Positions 34,931 through 44,215 of a stretch of 64,000 bases of DNA are shown piece after piece. Both the position numbers and the translations under genes were made by a program. The first letter of the stretch is position 1; each line of letters begins with the position of its first letter. The DNA comes from Phycisphaerales bacterium (GTDB lineage: Bacteria; Planctomycetota; Phycisphaerae; Phycisphaerales; SM1A02), in the NCBI GenBank assembly GCA_014238125.1, contig JABABS010000011.1, positions 1 through 64,000 on the forward strand. Direction: 5' to 3'. Below the pieces are notes generated by a model that saw only the letters and a list, made by a program, of their open reading frames with translations, searched no databases and was not told the origin of the DNA.

Positions 34931-36559
34931 ATGAACATGCATAATTCAACAACTAATTCCCAATCTTCTACTATTTTGGATCCTGTGATCCCAGTTGGTG
35001 TAAATCAAGGTGAAACTGTGCTTATTCTGGATTTTGGGAGCCAATATGCACAGCTTATTGCCCGCCGAATTCGCGAAGCTGGTGCTTTTAGTGTTCTCCT
35101 ATCGCCAGATACTCCAATTGAAAAGTTGGCTTCTTACCAACCTGCGGGCATCGTTTTATCAGGCGGTCCCTCAAGTGTGAGCGAGATAGATGCTCCTCGC
35201 TGCGATGAACGAATCTTTGAATTGGGTGTGCCAATACTTGGCATTTGCTATGGAATGCAACTTGGATGTGAACTTCTAGGTGGCACAATCGAGGCGGCAC
35301 ATGCAAGAGAATACGGGAGATCAGTTCTCAAAATCCTTGATTCAAATGGGCTCTTTAAAGGCATGCCAACGAATACTGCTGCGTGGATGAGCCATGGCGA
35401 TCAAGTCGGAATTGTTGGTGATGACTTTACAATTCTTGCTGAAACCGAAACTTGTCCACTTGCAGCTGTCTCGCATAATACAATTCCATTTTACGGCGTT
35501 CAATTTCACCCTGAGGTAACACACACGCCCCATGGTGTTGAGCTCCTTCGTAATTTCCTATATGAAATTTGCGGAATTAAAGGTACATGGCGAATGGCTG
35601 ATTTTATGGAAGCCCAATGTGAAAAGATCCGAGAATCTGTTGGCGATTCCAAGGTTTTGTGCGGTCTTAGCGGCGGCGTAGATTCTTCGGTAGTTGCAGC
35701 ACTACTCCACCGCGCAATCGGCGATCAACTCGTTTGCGTTTTTGTTGACAATGGGTTGCTGCGAAAAAATGAACGAGATTTTGTAGAAACTACTTTTCGT
35801 GATCACTTTCAAATTGACCTGAGAGTTGTTGATGCAGCGAAAGAATTCCTTGACGATCTTAAAGGCGTTACCGATCCACAAAAAAAACGCACATTGATCG
35901 GTCATAGATTTATCGACGTATTCAAAGAAGCTGCAACTGAGATTGAATCTCATACAAACGAAACTATTCGTTTTCTAGCACAAGGCACCCTTTATCCAGA
36001 TGTAATTGAATCAGGTCATGGGTACAGCGGTGCAGCTGCTAATATAAAGTTGCATCACAATGTTGGTGGGCTACCAGAGGAATTGGGGTTTGAACTTATT
36101 GAACCTTTACGTGATTTGTTTAAAGACGAAGCACGCAAACTTGGTGAAGTGCTTGGACTTCCAGATGGAATTATTTGGCGCCACCCTTTCCCTGGACCGG
36201 GCTTAGCTGTTCGGTGTCTCAGCGAAGTTGTGGAATCTAAATTAGCGATACTCCGTGATTGTGATGAAATATTATTAGAAGAAATTGTTTCCGCGAATCT
36301 CTACCGAAGTACAGATCAAGTGTTTGCAGTTTTGCTCCCAGTCCAATCAGTTGGTGTCATGGGTGATGGTCGAACATACGAATCAGTTGTAGCTATAAGA
36401 GCAGTAGAATCACAAGACTTTATGACAGCAGACTGGGCTAGGATTCCTTATGAAATCCTCGCATCCATCAGTAACCGAATTATCAATGAGGTCCGAGGTG
36501 TCAATCGTGTCGTATACGACATTAGTTCAAAACCACCTGCCACAATAGAGTGGGAGTGA
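34931..36559 (+). CDS. guaA: GMP synthase (glutamine-hydrolysing)
   Basis: GuaA converts XMP to GMP using glutamine and ATP. The 542-residue product has a class I glutaminase domain ([26 protein letters not shown] with the nucleophile Cys, QFHPEVTHT), an ATP-pyrophosphatase domain with the P-loop [16 protein letters not shown], and the dimerisation domain ending in [15 protein letters not shown]. The start is uncertain: ATGs at 34910, 34931 and 34937 are in frame; 34931 leaves a little room from the divergent RsbW-like gene. About 25 residues precede the first conserved strand. Confidence 0.95.
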   Translation: MNMHNSTTNSQSSTILDPVIPVGVNQGETVLILDFGSQYAQLIARRIREAGAFSVLLSPDTPIEKLASYQPAGIVLSGGPSSVSEIDAPRCDERIFELGVPILGICYGMQLGCELLGGTIEAAHAREYGRSVLKILDSNGLFKGMPTNTAAWMSHGDQVGIVGDDFTILAETETCPLAAVSHNTIPFYGVQFHPEVTHTPHGVELLRNFLYEICGIKGTWRMADFMEAQCEKIRESVGDSKVLCGLSGGVDSSVVAALLHRAIGDQLVCVFVDNGLLRKNERDFVETTFRDHFQIDLRVVDAAKEFLDDLKGVTDPQKKRTLIGHRFIDVFKEAATEIESHTNETIRFLAQGTLYPDVIESGHGYSGAAANIKLHHNVGGLPEELGFELIEPLRDLFKDEARKLGEVLGLPDGIIWRHPFPGPGLAVRCLSEVVESKLAILRDCDEILLEEIVSANLYRSTDQVFAVLLPVQSVGVMGDGRTYESVVAIRAVESQDFMTADWARIPYEILASISNRIINEVRGVNRVVYDISSKPPATIEWE

Positions 36560-36660
36560 TTTTGTAATATCTCTACGAGGGTACTGGGCTACGTTTTTAA
36601 AGAGTGTCTTATAAACAGAATAGAAGCATCACTTGATGGTGTACTGGATTTTAAGCAAGC

Positions 36661-37782
36661 TTAATCGGATGGACTCGCAAAAATCATTCTGCCAGCAGAA
36701 GTTTGTAGTGCGTTATTCACAGTGATGCGTATGGTTGAACCTATGAATTGTCCCGCCTCTTCAATAACAACCATTGTCCCATCTGGCAAGTAGCCAACGC
36801 CCTGTGATTCTGCTTCGCCATGTTTCATGATTTCAATTTCAAACTCTGCGCCTGGAACGGCTTGCATACGCACAGCGTGAGACAAGTTATTTAGGTTAAG
36901 AACCTGTACGCCTTCGATGAGCCCAATTTTTTCTAAGTTTGAGTCTGTCGTCAATACTCTATAGCCGCTGGACTCCGCAAGTGATAGCAGCGCTCTGTCA
37001 ACACCTTTGTCGGTAGGTTCAGTTGCTTCGACTGTGACTACAACGTCCTTTGCACTACGAAGATTTGCAAGAATAGACAGCCCACGTTTTCCTCTTGCTC
37101 TTTTAAGTTTGTCATGCGAATCCGAAAGAATATGGAGCTCATCAATTACAAACTGAGGAACAATGAGAGGCGCGTCTATGAAACGTGAACTTGCAAGTTG
37201 TTCAATACGGCCATCGATGATAATCGAAGTGTCAACAAGCAGCGGGCGAACACCTCTTACTTGACGCGAGAATTCGACGTAAGGTAATACAAGCCGTAAA
37301 TCATCTTTCGTGGTAATGACAATACTTATTGCAAGGTAACATAAGGTGATGCCAGTAGCCATTTTCAAAAGGGTGAGATATTGCAATGCAGTATCACCGC
37401 TTGAGAGTCCCCATGAATCAGCAATAAGGTCAATTAGTAATCCAACTGCAAGTGCTGCAAAAAGCCCTGCAACAAGCCCTAAATATATGCCAAAGACAGC
37501 CGAAAGTCTTTTTTTAGGAGTGAGAATATCGATGATAAGAATGATTGCTGCAAATGCCATCGTCGCAATTGCTGGACCTAAGTGATCCACAATGACAAGT
37601 TCAATCGGTTTTTGAGATCCACTTGCAGTTGCGACGAATGGAAGAACCGCAACAACGAACATAAATGAAACAAAAAGAAGGCGAACTGTCAATACAACAA
37701 GCCGTCTTGAACTCGCTTCACGTAGTTGTTCAAGTTGGAAGGGTGCAAGGGGATCGGCCTTTATTTTTCCGGATTCTGACAT
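36661..37782 (-). CDS. Membrane PIN-TRAM domain protein (YacL-like)
   Basis: The 373-residue protein begins with four membrane helices (about residues 28-50, 68-88, 97-125, 138-157) and continues in the cytoplasm with a PIN nuclease-fold domain (LVDTSIIIDGRIEQL, VPQFVIDELHILSDS, RARGKRGLSIL, VLTTDSNLEKIG) and a C-terminal TRAM RNA-binding domain (GVGYLPDGTMVVIEEAG). This is the YacL architecture, found widely but with unsettled function; the PIN acidic residues are intact, so RNA cleavage is possible. It is divergent from the SRP RNA and dnaX, with an ATG start 60-odd bases from the SRP RNA 5' end. Confidence 0.85.
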   Translation of the reverse strand: MSESGKIKADPLAPFQLEQLREASSRRLVVLTVRLLFVSFMFVVAVLPFVATASGSQKPIELVIVDHLGPAIATMAFAAIILIIDILTPKKRLSAVFGIYLGLVAGLFAALAVGLLIDLIADSWGLSSGDTALQYLTLLKMATGITLCYLAISIVITTKDDLRLVLPYVEFSRQVRGVRPLLVDTSIIIDGRIEQLASSRFIDAPLIVPQFVIDELHILSDSHDKLKRARGKRGLSILANLRSAKDVVVTVEATEPTDKGVDRALLSLAESSGYRVLTTDSNLEKIGLIEGVQVLNLNNLSHAVRMQAVPGAEFEIEIMKHGEAESQGVGYLPDGTMVVIEEAGQFIGSTIRITVNNALQTSAGRMIFASPSD

Positions 37783-37806
37783 TCTTGCAGTGTACTATGA
37801 CATACG

Positions 37807-37836
37807 TTGGTCGTGAAGGCACGAGAGTGGTATCAT
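37807..37836 (+). promoter_or_regulatory. Candidate sigma-70-type promoter of the SRP RNA
   Basis: TTGGTC at 37807-37812 and TATCAT at 37831-37836 are separated by 18 bases. The expected start of transcription falls 8-11 bases downstream, at the base of the SRP RNA terminal stem. This is a by-eye match to the -35/-10 consensus. Confidence 0.5.
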
Positions 37837-37846
37837 GCCTACGAAT

Positions 37847-37968
37847 GGTGGGGAGAAGGACGGTCGGCCTCATAGACGGGCAGCCTGCGAACCTGGTCAG
37901 GGCTTGACGGCAGCAGCCATAAGTGGCGTTGTTCGAGCTTTGGGCAACCGGCCGTCCTTCTCACCATC
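37847..37968 (+). ncRNA. ffs: Signal recognition particle RNA, small bacterial (4.5S-type)
   Basis: The ends pair for about 21 bases: 37847-37867 with 37948-37968, with one mismatch and two G-U pairs. The apical part holds the conserved Ffh-binding element: GGTCAGG on one side and AGCAGCC on the other side of a small loop (37895-37918), as in E. coli 4.5S RNA. This RNA forms the SRP with Ffh and targets membrane proteins. It lies directly upstream of dnaX, a common bacterial arrangement. Length of about 122 is normal for the short form lacking the Alu domain. Confidence 0.9.
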
Positions 37969-37988
37969 ACATTAATTGGAGACCATAA

Positions 37989-39587
37989 TTGAGTTACACA
38001 GTACTAGCCCGAAGATACCGTTCAAAAACATTTGACGATGTTATTGGGCAAGAACCCATTGCAAAAACGCTCAGGAATGCAATTGATTCGGACCGAACTG
38101 CTCATGCATACTTGTTTTGTGGCACAAGAGGTGTTGGGAAAACTTCAATGGCAAGAATTTTCGCAAGAGAACTTAATTCTTCTAGTGAATTGAAGGAAAG
38201 TGAAGCAATCGGCGAAGCTGTTCTCCGAGGTGACGATTTAGATGTCATTGAAATTGACGGTGCTTCAAATAGAGGGGTACAAGAAGCCAGAGATCTCATA
38301 GCAGCATCAGGCTTAGCCCCAACACGCTGCAAATATCGAATTTACATCATCGATGAAGTGCATATGCTCACAACACCAGCCTTTAATGCATTGCTAAAAA
38401 CAATGGAAGAACCGCCTTCACATGTCAAATTCATATTGTGTACGACGGAACCACATAAAATTCCCGCAACAATTCAATCAAGATGCCAACGATTCGATTT
38501 TCGGACAATTCAAAGCTCGAAAATTGCGCAACATTTAACTAATATATTAAAAGAAGAAGGCATTCAGGCAGATCCAGAAGTAATTTCACAGGTCTCTCGC
38601 CTTGGGAATGGTTCGATGCGAGATGCACTATCAATTCTTGATCGCTTATTGGCAGGTGGTTCAAAGACTATTGCTAATGAAGAGATGGAAGAACTCCTTG
38701 GATTGCCATCGCAAACAGCAATCACCTCTATCTGTGATCACATTGTAGAATCGAATGTCTCGGGTGCAATTGAAAATGCAGCGACTTTACTTGGTGGCGG
38801 AGTTGCCATGGATCGCGCTCTTGAAGAAATTGCAACGTGTTTCCGCCAAACGCTTATTGCACGAGTTTGTGGCGAAAATTCATTGTTGCTAGAACTTTCA
38901 GATACAGCAAAAAAGGAAGCCGCACACAGGGGCTCTATGATCGATGAAAATTCATTGACTCATATCATTATGTTGTGCGATGCGGCTTCTAGGCAAGTTC
39001 GTCGCGGCGGAAGTGGAAGAGCACTTTTTGATGCAACGATCGCACGCCTTTGTTTATCAAAAGAACTTGCCCAAGCTGGCGCTACCTTAACGCAAGGCGC
39101 TCAATCGCGACAAGTTCAAATCAAAAAAAAAAGTAATACGCGCGTAATAAGTGAGCCTGCGAAATCTTTGCCATCAGTACCAAGAGTTACAATTCCAGAA
39201 AAAGTTGAATGGTCACAAATACAAGCAGTAATTTCACAAACGCCTGGATTAAAAAGAATAGCATCGTATTTATTATGCAAAAAAATGTCTGGGGGGGATA
39301 TTTCTCTCACGATTAATGAAGAGGGGAGAGAATCCTCCACTTACATTCTTGGACGGCGAAGTGAAATTGAACGAGTGTGCAGTGAAGTTGTGGGGAAACA
39401 GTGCACAGTTAAAATTGAAGGCAAAGCAATCTCTTCAATTACCAAAGATTCGACTATCGATCCTGAAATTGCTTCAAGCGAGATTGTAAAAACAGCATCA
39501 GATTTATTTGACGGAACTTTGCTACGAATTCGAAATTTAGAAGATGGTAAGGATTCGAATCCTTCCGAATCTGAGGTCAATTCCTAA
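37989..39587 (+). CDS. dnaX: DNA polymerase III subunits gamma/tau
   Basis: DnaX is the AAA+ clamp-loader motor of the replisome. The 532-residue product starts at TTG (37989) after a GGAGA site, with MSYTVLARRYRSKTFDDVIGQ, Walker A GTRGVGKTS, DEVHML, and the SRC arginine finger in IQSRCQRFDF. Domain III ends near residue 370, followed by a tau-like C-terminal region. The four-Cys zinc module normally found after LAKALNC is missing: the segment reads ARELNSSSELKESEAIGEAVL with no Cys. Ten consecutive A residues at 39123-39132 make a likely programmed slip site (see separate entry). The stop overlaps the recR start (TAATG). Confidence 0.93.
   Translation: MSYTVLARRYRSKTFDDVIGQEPIAKTLRNAIDSDRTAHAYLFCGTRGVGKTSMARIFARELNSSSELKESEAIGEAVLRGDDLDVIEIDGASNRGVQEARDLIAASGLAPTRCKYRIYIIDEVHMLTTPAFNALLKTMEEPPSHVKFILCTTEPHKIPATIQSRCQRFDFRTIQSSKIAQHLTNILKEEGIQADPEVISQVSRLGNGSMRDALSILDRLLAGGSKTIANEEMEELLGLPSQTAITSICDHIVESNVSGAIENAATLLGGGVAMDRALEEIATCFRQTLIARVCGENSLLLELSDTAKKEAAHRGSMIDENSLTHIIMLCDAASRQVRRGGSGRALFDATIARLCLSKELAQAGATLTQGAQSRQVQIKKKSNTRVISEPAKSLPSVPRVTIPEKVEWSQIQAVISQTPGLKRIASYLLCKKMSGGDISLTINEEGRESSTYILGRRSEIERVCSEVVGKQCTVKIEGKAISSITKDSTIDPEIASSEIVKTASDLFDGTLLRIRNLEDGKDSNPSESEVNS
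39123..39136 (+). promoter_or_regulatory. Candidate programmed slippage site in dnaX (A10)
   Basis: The normal frame reads AAA AAA AAA AGT, codons 379-382. A tandem -1 slip on the A run continues as AAG then TAA at 39134-39136, making a 382-residue protein. A +1 shift also stops soon, at 39145. This sits exactly after the AAA+ and oligomerisation domains, where E. coli and Thermus dnaX make the short gamma form by ribosomal or transcriptional slippage. Confidence 0.6.
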
Positions 39588-40231
39588 TGTCTTTGCGAGA
39601 TTCAGCAGCAACTCCTTTGCCTGTTCGTGAGCTTCTCGATGCATTGACTTCGCTGCCGGGCATCGGAAAGAGGAGTGCAGAAAGAATTGCGTTCTACTTA
39701 ATCAAGGCTAGTGAAGAAGAAGCGATGTTACTGAGCAGGTCAATAGCGGATGTCAAACATAATGTTTCTTGTTGTTCAATCTGTAATAATCTTGCAGATA
39801 GATCACCGTGTCTTATTTGCGATGACCCTTCTCGTGACGCGTCGGTTGTACTCGTTGTAGAGCAACCTAGAGATTTAATTAGTCTTGAAGCAACGGGGAT
39901 GTTCAAGGGTGTTTATCATGTTCTTACAGGACGAATTGAGCCACTTGCTGGTATTGAAGCGGGGGACATTACTGTTTGTGGTTTGCTCGAACGCATAGAT
40001 AATGCAAGCCTAAATGCCCAAGGCATTGAAATCAACGAAGTTATTTTAGGTTTAAATCCTAATTTAGAAGGAGACAGTACTGCCCTTTATCTTGCACAAG
40101 AACTTGCTGCAAGGTCCGTAAGCGTGACGCGCCTCGCACGTGGGTTGCCCAGCGGTTCACAAATTGAATATGCAAACTCCCAAGTCCTAGCAGATGCGAT
40201 TCAAGGTCGCCGAGGTATGCATAAAGACTAA
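39587..40231 (+). CDS. recR: Recombination mediator protein RecR
   Basis: RecR helps load RecA at gaps and breaks in the RecFOR pathway. The 214-residue product shows an N-terminal helix-hairpin-helix (LTSLPGIGKRSAERIAF), a zinc finger with Cys pairs (SCCSICNN and SPCLICDD), a Toprim domain starting VVLVVEQPRDL and containing GVYHVLTGRIEPLAGI, and a C-terminal RLARGLPSGSQIEY. Length is usual. The start overlaps the dnaX stop, the classic dnaX-recR pairing, and rpoN follows after 6 bases. Confidence 0.95.
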   Translation: MSLRDSAATPLPVRELLDALTSLPGIGKRSAERIAFYLIKASEEEAMLLSRSIADVKHNVSCCSICNNLADRSPCLICDDPSRDASVVLVVEQPRDLISLEATGMFKGVYHVLTGRIEPLAGIEAGDITVCGLLERIDNASLNAQGIEINEVILGLNPNLEGDSTALYLAQELAARSVSVTRLARGLPSGSQIEYANSQVLADAIQGRRGMHKD

Positions 40232-40237
40232 ATATAG

Positions 40238-41680
40238 ATGAAATTTGAGACTCAGCAAAATCTAACGACCTCTCAAAACATGCAATTGTCCCCGCGGATA
40301 ATTCAATCTATGGAAATTCTTCAACTCTCACTACCCGCCTTGCTTGAAAAGATTGAACAAGAACTTGAATCAAACATTGCACTTGAACTTGTCGAGCCAG
40401 AAACTGAACCTATTCACGATAGTGAAACTGAAGGCGATGCAGATTTTGAAAGACTTGCTGAATTTGAAGCTACAAGCGGAATCGAATTACCCGACCGCCC
40501 GCCTTCTTCCTCTTATAAATCGTCTGGTGAACGAGATGGCAAGATGGATGCGATGTCAAGCATTCGTGCAAAAGATAAAAGCCTTACCGAAGTGCTAGTT
40601 AATCAATGGAGTTTTGCCGAAGTTGAACTAGAAGTCCTTAAATGCGGAAAGGTTCTTTTGTCTTTTCTCGATGCAGACGGTTTTCTTACGATGTCCGATG
40701 AAGAGATGATTAAACAATTTGCTCTTATTGAGGAGGAAGTCCCAACGCTAGAACTTCTGGAAGAAACGATAATCCAATTGCAAAAATGGCTTGATCCTCC
40801 CGGACTTGCAGCAAGGAGCGTGCAGGAATCTCTTTTAATCCAAATTGATGATTTAATGCTAAAAGACAACTCTCACTGGAAAACAGTGAGGTTGTTGATT
40901 GCAGATTATTATGAAGAAGTTTTGGAGAATCGTTTACCTCGCATTGAATCAAAAACAAAAATTTCAATGGATGATATAAATGCTGCCATCGAAAAAATGC
41001 ACCTGTTGGTTTTAAGTCCCGGAAGATTGCTCAATACAGAAACAGTTTTACCCGTTATACCCGATGCATTTATTGATTTTGATGAAGTCAAAGACTGTTT
41101 TATTGCTGGCGTACGGGATGGTAATTTGCCGCCACTTCGCTTATCTGCTCAGTATGATGAAATGGCCAAAGACAAAGGTGTAGATGAAGTTGCCAAGAAA
41201 TTTTTACAACGTAATATTAATTCAGCACGCTGGATTATTGAAGCAATAGGGCAAAGAAGAACAACCCTCCTAAGAGTCGTTGAACTTGTTGCGCATCGAC
41301 AACGTGATTTTCTAGAACAAGGTGATGCTTTTCTTAGACCACTCCCGATGACAGAAGTTGCAGACATGCTTGGGATACACGTAGCTACAGTCAGTAGGGC
41401 AGTGTCTGACAAGTGGGTACAAACCCCGCGTGGTCTTTTTCCGCTGCGTCGATTCTTTTCTGGTGGAACCCAAAGTGAAAAAGATGGACAAATGAGTTGG
41501 GAAGCAGTCAAAGCAAGGTTGCAGGAAATTGTCAACGCAGAAGAGAAAAAGAACCCTTTTAGTGACGAGATGCTTGCGGCGAAATTAAGAGAGCAAGGAA
41601 TCGAAATTGCTCGTAGAACTGTTGTCAAGTATCGACAACAAATGGGGATACCCGCAGCGAGGTTGCGTAGGGAATATTAG
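40238..41680 (+). CDS. rpoN: RNA polymerase sigma-54 factor
   Basis: RpoN directs RNA polymerase to -24/-12 promoters and needs an AAA+ activator. The 480-residue protein has region I (QQNLTTSQNMQLSPRIIQSMEILQLS, Gln-rich), an acidic region II (EPETEPIHDSETEGDADFERLAEFEA, residues about 60-90), the core-binding region, the helix-turn-helix MTEVADMLGIHVATVSRAV and the RpoN box ARRTVVKYRQQMGIP at the C terminus. Only 6 bases separate it from recR, suggesting a dnaX-recR-rpoN transcript. No bacterial enhancer-binding protein is found in the window. Confidence 0.95.
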   Translation: MKFETQQNLTTSQNMQLSPRIIQSMEILQLSLPALLEKIEQELESNIALELVEPETEPIHDSETEGDADFERLAEFEATSGIELPDRPPSSSYKSSGERDGKMDAMSSIRAKDKSLTEVLVNQWSFAEVELEVLKCGKVLLSFLDADGFLTMSDEEMIKQFALIEEEVPTLELLEETIIQLQKWLDPPGLAARSVQESLLIQIDDLMLKDNSHWKTVRLLIADYYEEVLENRLPRIESKTKISMDDINAAIEKMHLLVLSPGRLLNTETVLPVIPDAFIDFDEVKDCFIAGVRDGNLPPLRLSAQYDEMAKDKGVDEVAKKFLQRNINSARWIIEAIGQRRTTLLRVVELVAHRQRDFLEQGDAFLRPLPMTEVADMLGIHVATVSRAVSDKWVQTPRGLFPLRRFFSGGTQSEKDGQMSWEAVKARLQEIVNAEEKKNPFSDEMLAAKLREQGIEIARRTVVKYRQQMGIPAARLRREY

Positions 41681-41763
41681 GATTTAATCTCAGAGTGATG
41701 AGCCTCTGTACTTTAAATTGGTTGCTATACAACTATAGTAGGAACTTCACTTTGTAGGGAATA

Positions 41764-42330
41764 TTATATGGTTTGAATTTCGTCCGTCTTTGCTTTGCAT
41801 AAGTCATCAATTTTAGAAGTATGATTTTTCGTCAAAGAGTCAATTTCACTTTTGCCATGTTTGCCATTGTCTTCAGATTCATCATTTGATTTATCTTTTA
41901 CTTGCGTTTCAATGAGTTTAATTGCATCGCGACGTTCGTTTCGGATTGCAATTTTACTTTCTTCACACATTTTCTTAACTTGTGTAGCGAGTTGTTGTCT
42001 CCGCTCCGAAGACGGAGCAGGAATAGAAATACGAATCGTATCGCCATCAGCCTGTGGATTTAATCCAAGATCGGCGCCTTCTAGCGCTTTGATGATCTCA
42101 TTTTTTGAACCTGGGTCGTAAGGCTTGACAACTAGTTGGGTTGCATCACCAACGCTCACAGCAGCAATATCTCTAAGATCAGTACTTGAACCATAATAAT
42201 CTACTTTGACGTACTCAATTAGTGCTGTTGTAGCTCTGCCTGTACGTACACCTTTCAATTCACGTCCATAATATTCGATGGTTTTATCCATTTTTTTGCT
42301 GCAGTCTTTGATTATTTTTTTAATTAGCAT
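41764..42330 (-). CDS. frr: Ribosome recycling factor
   Basis: RRF with EF-G splits post-termination ribosomes. The 188-residue product has the three-helix bundle hallmarks: KKMDKTIEYYGRELKGVRTGRAT, the LRDIAAVSV hinge, KALEGADLGLNPQADG, IRISIPAPSSERRQQL and a final helix ending KAKTDEIQTI. The segment just before the last helix (KSNDESEDNGKHGKSE) is unusually polar for the family, although total length is normal. The ATG at 42330 is preferred over an upstream in-frame ATG at 42432 that would lie inside pyrH. It follows pyrH by 16 bases. Confidence 0.94.
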   Translation of the reverse strand: MLIKKIIKDCSKKMDKTIEYYGRELKGVRTGRATTALIEYVKVDYYGSSTDLRDIAAVSVGDATQLVVKPYDPGSKNEIIKALEGADLGLNPQADGDTIRISIPAPSSERRQQLATQVKKMCEESKIAIRNERRDAIKLIETQVKDKSNDESEDNGKHGKSEIDSLTKNHTSKIDDLCKAKTDEIQTI

Positions 42331-42346
42331 TGGATTCTTTCGAACT

Positions 42347-43105
42347 TCAGTGTGACTTAGCCATCTCTGTTTCAGAATTAGTGACGAGAGTACCGATAGA
42401 CTCGCCGGCAATGACACGGCAGATATTGCCATGTGTTTTAAAGTTGAAAACGATAACTGGTAGGTCGTGTTCCATACACATGGAAAGGGCTGTGAGATCC
42501 ATTACGCCAAGTTTCCGATTGATTGCATCGGAAAAAGTAAGTTTGTCAAAGCGCGTGGCATTCTCATCTAAATTTGGATCTTCGTTATATACGCCATCGA
42601 CCTTTGTCGCTTTAAGTAAAATATCAGCACCAAGTTCAATTGCTCTCAGCGATGCGCACGTGTCTGTTGTAAAGAATGGATTTCCTGTTCCTGCCGCAAG
42701 AATCAGAACTCGTCCTTTTTCAAAGTGTCGCAACGCTCTTGCACGAATAAATGGTTCCGCTACTGATTCGATATCTAGTGCAGAGAGGACTCTTGCAGGT
42801 TGCCCGTGTTTTTCTATTGCCTCTTTTAACGCTAGTGCATTGATTACAGTCCCGAGCATGCCCATGTAATCAGCTGTAGCTTGTGGGATTCCAACACGAG
42901 TTGAAAGTTCAGCACCGCGGATCATATTGCCCCCGCCAACGACAACTGCAAGTTGGGTCCCGTTTTGTACTGCCTCGGCAATTTGGCTAGCGATAATATT
43001 CAGTTCATCAGGGTCAATTCCAAGGACTCCTTGGGTTGAAAAACTTTCACCGCTAATTTTAAGAATGGCTCGTCTGTATGCTGGCTTTGACATTGTCGCT
43101 CTCAT
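42347..43105 (-). CDS. pyrH: Uridylate kinase
   Basis: PyrH phosphorylates UMP to UDP. The 252-residue protein has AILKISGESF at the N terminus, VVVGGGNMIRGAE, MLGTVINALALKEAIEKHG, VLILAAGTGNPFFTTDTCA, LKATKVDGVYNEDPN, and a final strand with VIVFNF. It is the amino-acid-kinase fold. Two starts compete: 43105 and 43093, the latter beginning closer to the family norm (SKPAYRRAILK). pyrH-frr order is that of the usual tsf-pyrH-frr operon; tsf is not adjacent. Confidence 0.94.
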   Translation of the reverse strand: MRATMSKPAYRRAILKISGESFSTQGVLGIDPDELNIIASQIAEAVQNGTQLAVVVGGGNMIRGAELSTRVGIPQATADYMGMLGTVINALALKEAIEKHGQPARVLSALDIESVAEPFIRARALRHFEKGRVLILAAGTGNPFFTTDTCASLRAIELGADILLKATKVDGVYNEDPNLDENATRFDKLTFSDAINRKLGVMDLTALSMCMEHDLPVIVFNFKTHGNICRVIAGESIGTLVTNSETEMAKSH

Positions 43106-43207
43106 GGTTGGTGTTCACAGAAAAAAGAAATGAGATAAATACAGTTCATCAGTAGAATACCAAACTTATGGTAGTCTAAACAGTTCAGAGGAGCAATAAT
43201 AGACCAC

Positions 43208-44215
43208 ATGGTTCAAGGACAACATGAAAGACATTCGCCTCAGGCTGATCATTCAGATCCTGCCCCATCTGGGTACGTATCAACAGTTTGGAATTTACGT
43301 TGCGATATACAGGATCGGTGGAAACGAAGTGTCATTATTCTTCTAGTTTTAGGTGCAATTTTATCTATTATTATTCATATCCTCATAGGAGCCATATTAA
43401 GTGGTTACGGTAAAAGCCCTGGTGTGAGAAAAGTCAATTCGGATTCTGCGATTGTAGAATTCGCTGTATCGGATTCTGAATCACTCACGGAGTCACCCAA
43501 GGCTACTTCACTAGAAGAATCTGATTCTGCGCCAGCTGCTCTTGATAGTCCACTCACGGCTGAATCTGTACTAGAAGCAACATCATCTTCAGCTTCAGAA
43601 TTACTTGCCAATCAATCACAAGTGCCAACACTTGGAGGTGCTGGCGGCGGAAATCTTGGTTCTGGAATGGGCGGCTCTGGTGGCGCAAGTGGCGGAACAT
43701 CTTTCTTTGGCATTTCTTCACAGGGCTCTCGCTTTTGTTACATCATGGATATTTCAGCTTCTATGCTTCAAGGCACGCGGCTCGATGCTGCGATTACAGA
43801 ACTTGTTTCATCTTTAAGAAAGCTACCTAATTTTTCTCAGTTTTATGTTCTGTTTTATTCAACTGATTTTACTGAGCCTCCATCTCAACATGGATGGAAC
43901 ACAGCGAGGCGCTCAACCTTAACTAGAATCATTAATGAAATTCATCGAGTACAGGCGCATGGTGGAACATTGCCTGCGCCGGCATTTAACAAAGCCATGG
44001 AACTTACACCATTGCCCGATGTAATTTTCTTTCTCACTGATGGACAAATTCCGAAATCATTTATAGATGAATTACGAAATATGCTCCCAAGTGGAAAGCG
44101 AATTGTCGTACACTCAGTTGCATTTGGAAGCGGTGCAGACATTAGTCAAATGAAAGAAATAGCAAAACTAACCGGTGGGCAATATAAAGAAGTCAAAGTG
44201 CAGGCTTCCCCATGA
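43208..44215 (+). CDS. Membrane-anchored von Willebrand factor A domain protein
   Basis: The 335-residue protein has a cytoplasmic N terminus, one membrane helix (about residues 41-66), an Ser/Ala/Glu-rich linker, a Gly-rich hinge (GGAGGGNLGSGMGGSGG) and a vWA domain from about residue 172. The MIDAS metal site is intact: DISAS, a later Thr-containing loop, and FFLTDGQIP. vWA domains bind proteins in a metal-dependent way. It is the first gene of an eight-gene run with TolQ/ExbB and ExbD proteins; the stop overlaps the next start by 4 bases. The domain would lie in the periplasm if the N terminus is inside. Confidence 0.82.
   Translation: MVQGQHERHSPQADHSDPAPSGYVSTVWNLRCDIQDRWKRSVIILLVLGAILSIIIHILIGAILSGYGKSPGVRKVNSDSAIVEFAVSDSESLTESPKATSLEESDSAPAALDSPLTAESVLEATSSSASELLANQSQVPTLGGAGGGNLGSGMGGSGGASGGTSFFGISSQGSRFCYIMDISASMLQGTRLDAAITELVSSLRKLPNFSQFYVLFYSTDFTEPPSQHGWNTARRSTLTRIINEIHRVQAHGGTLPAPAFNKAMELTPLPDVIFFLTDGQIPKSFIDELRNMLPSGKRIVVHSVAFGSGADISQMKEIAKLTGGQYKEVKVQASP

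Noticed and set aside
42330-42869. Plus-strand frame of 179 codons antisense to pyrH
   Set aside because: pyrH is clear; the antisense frame shows no motif.
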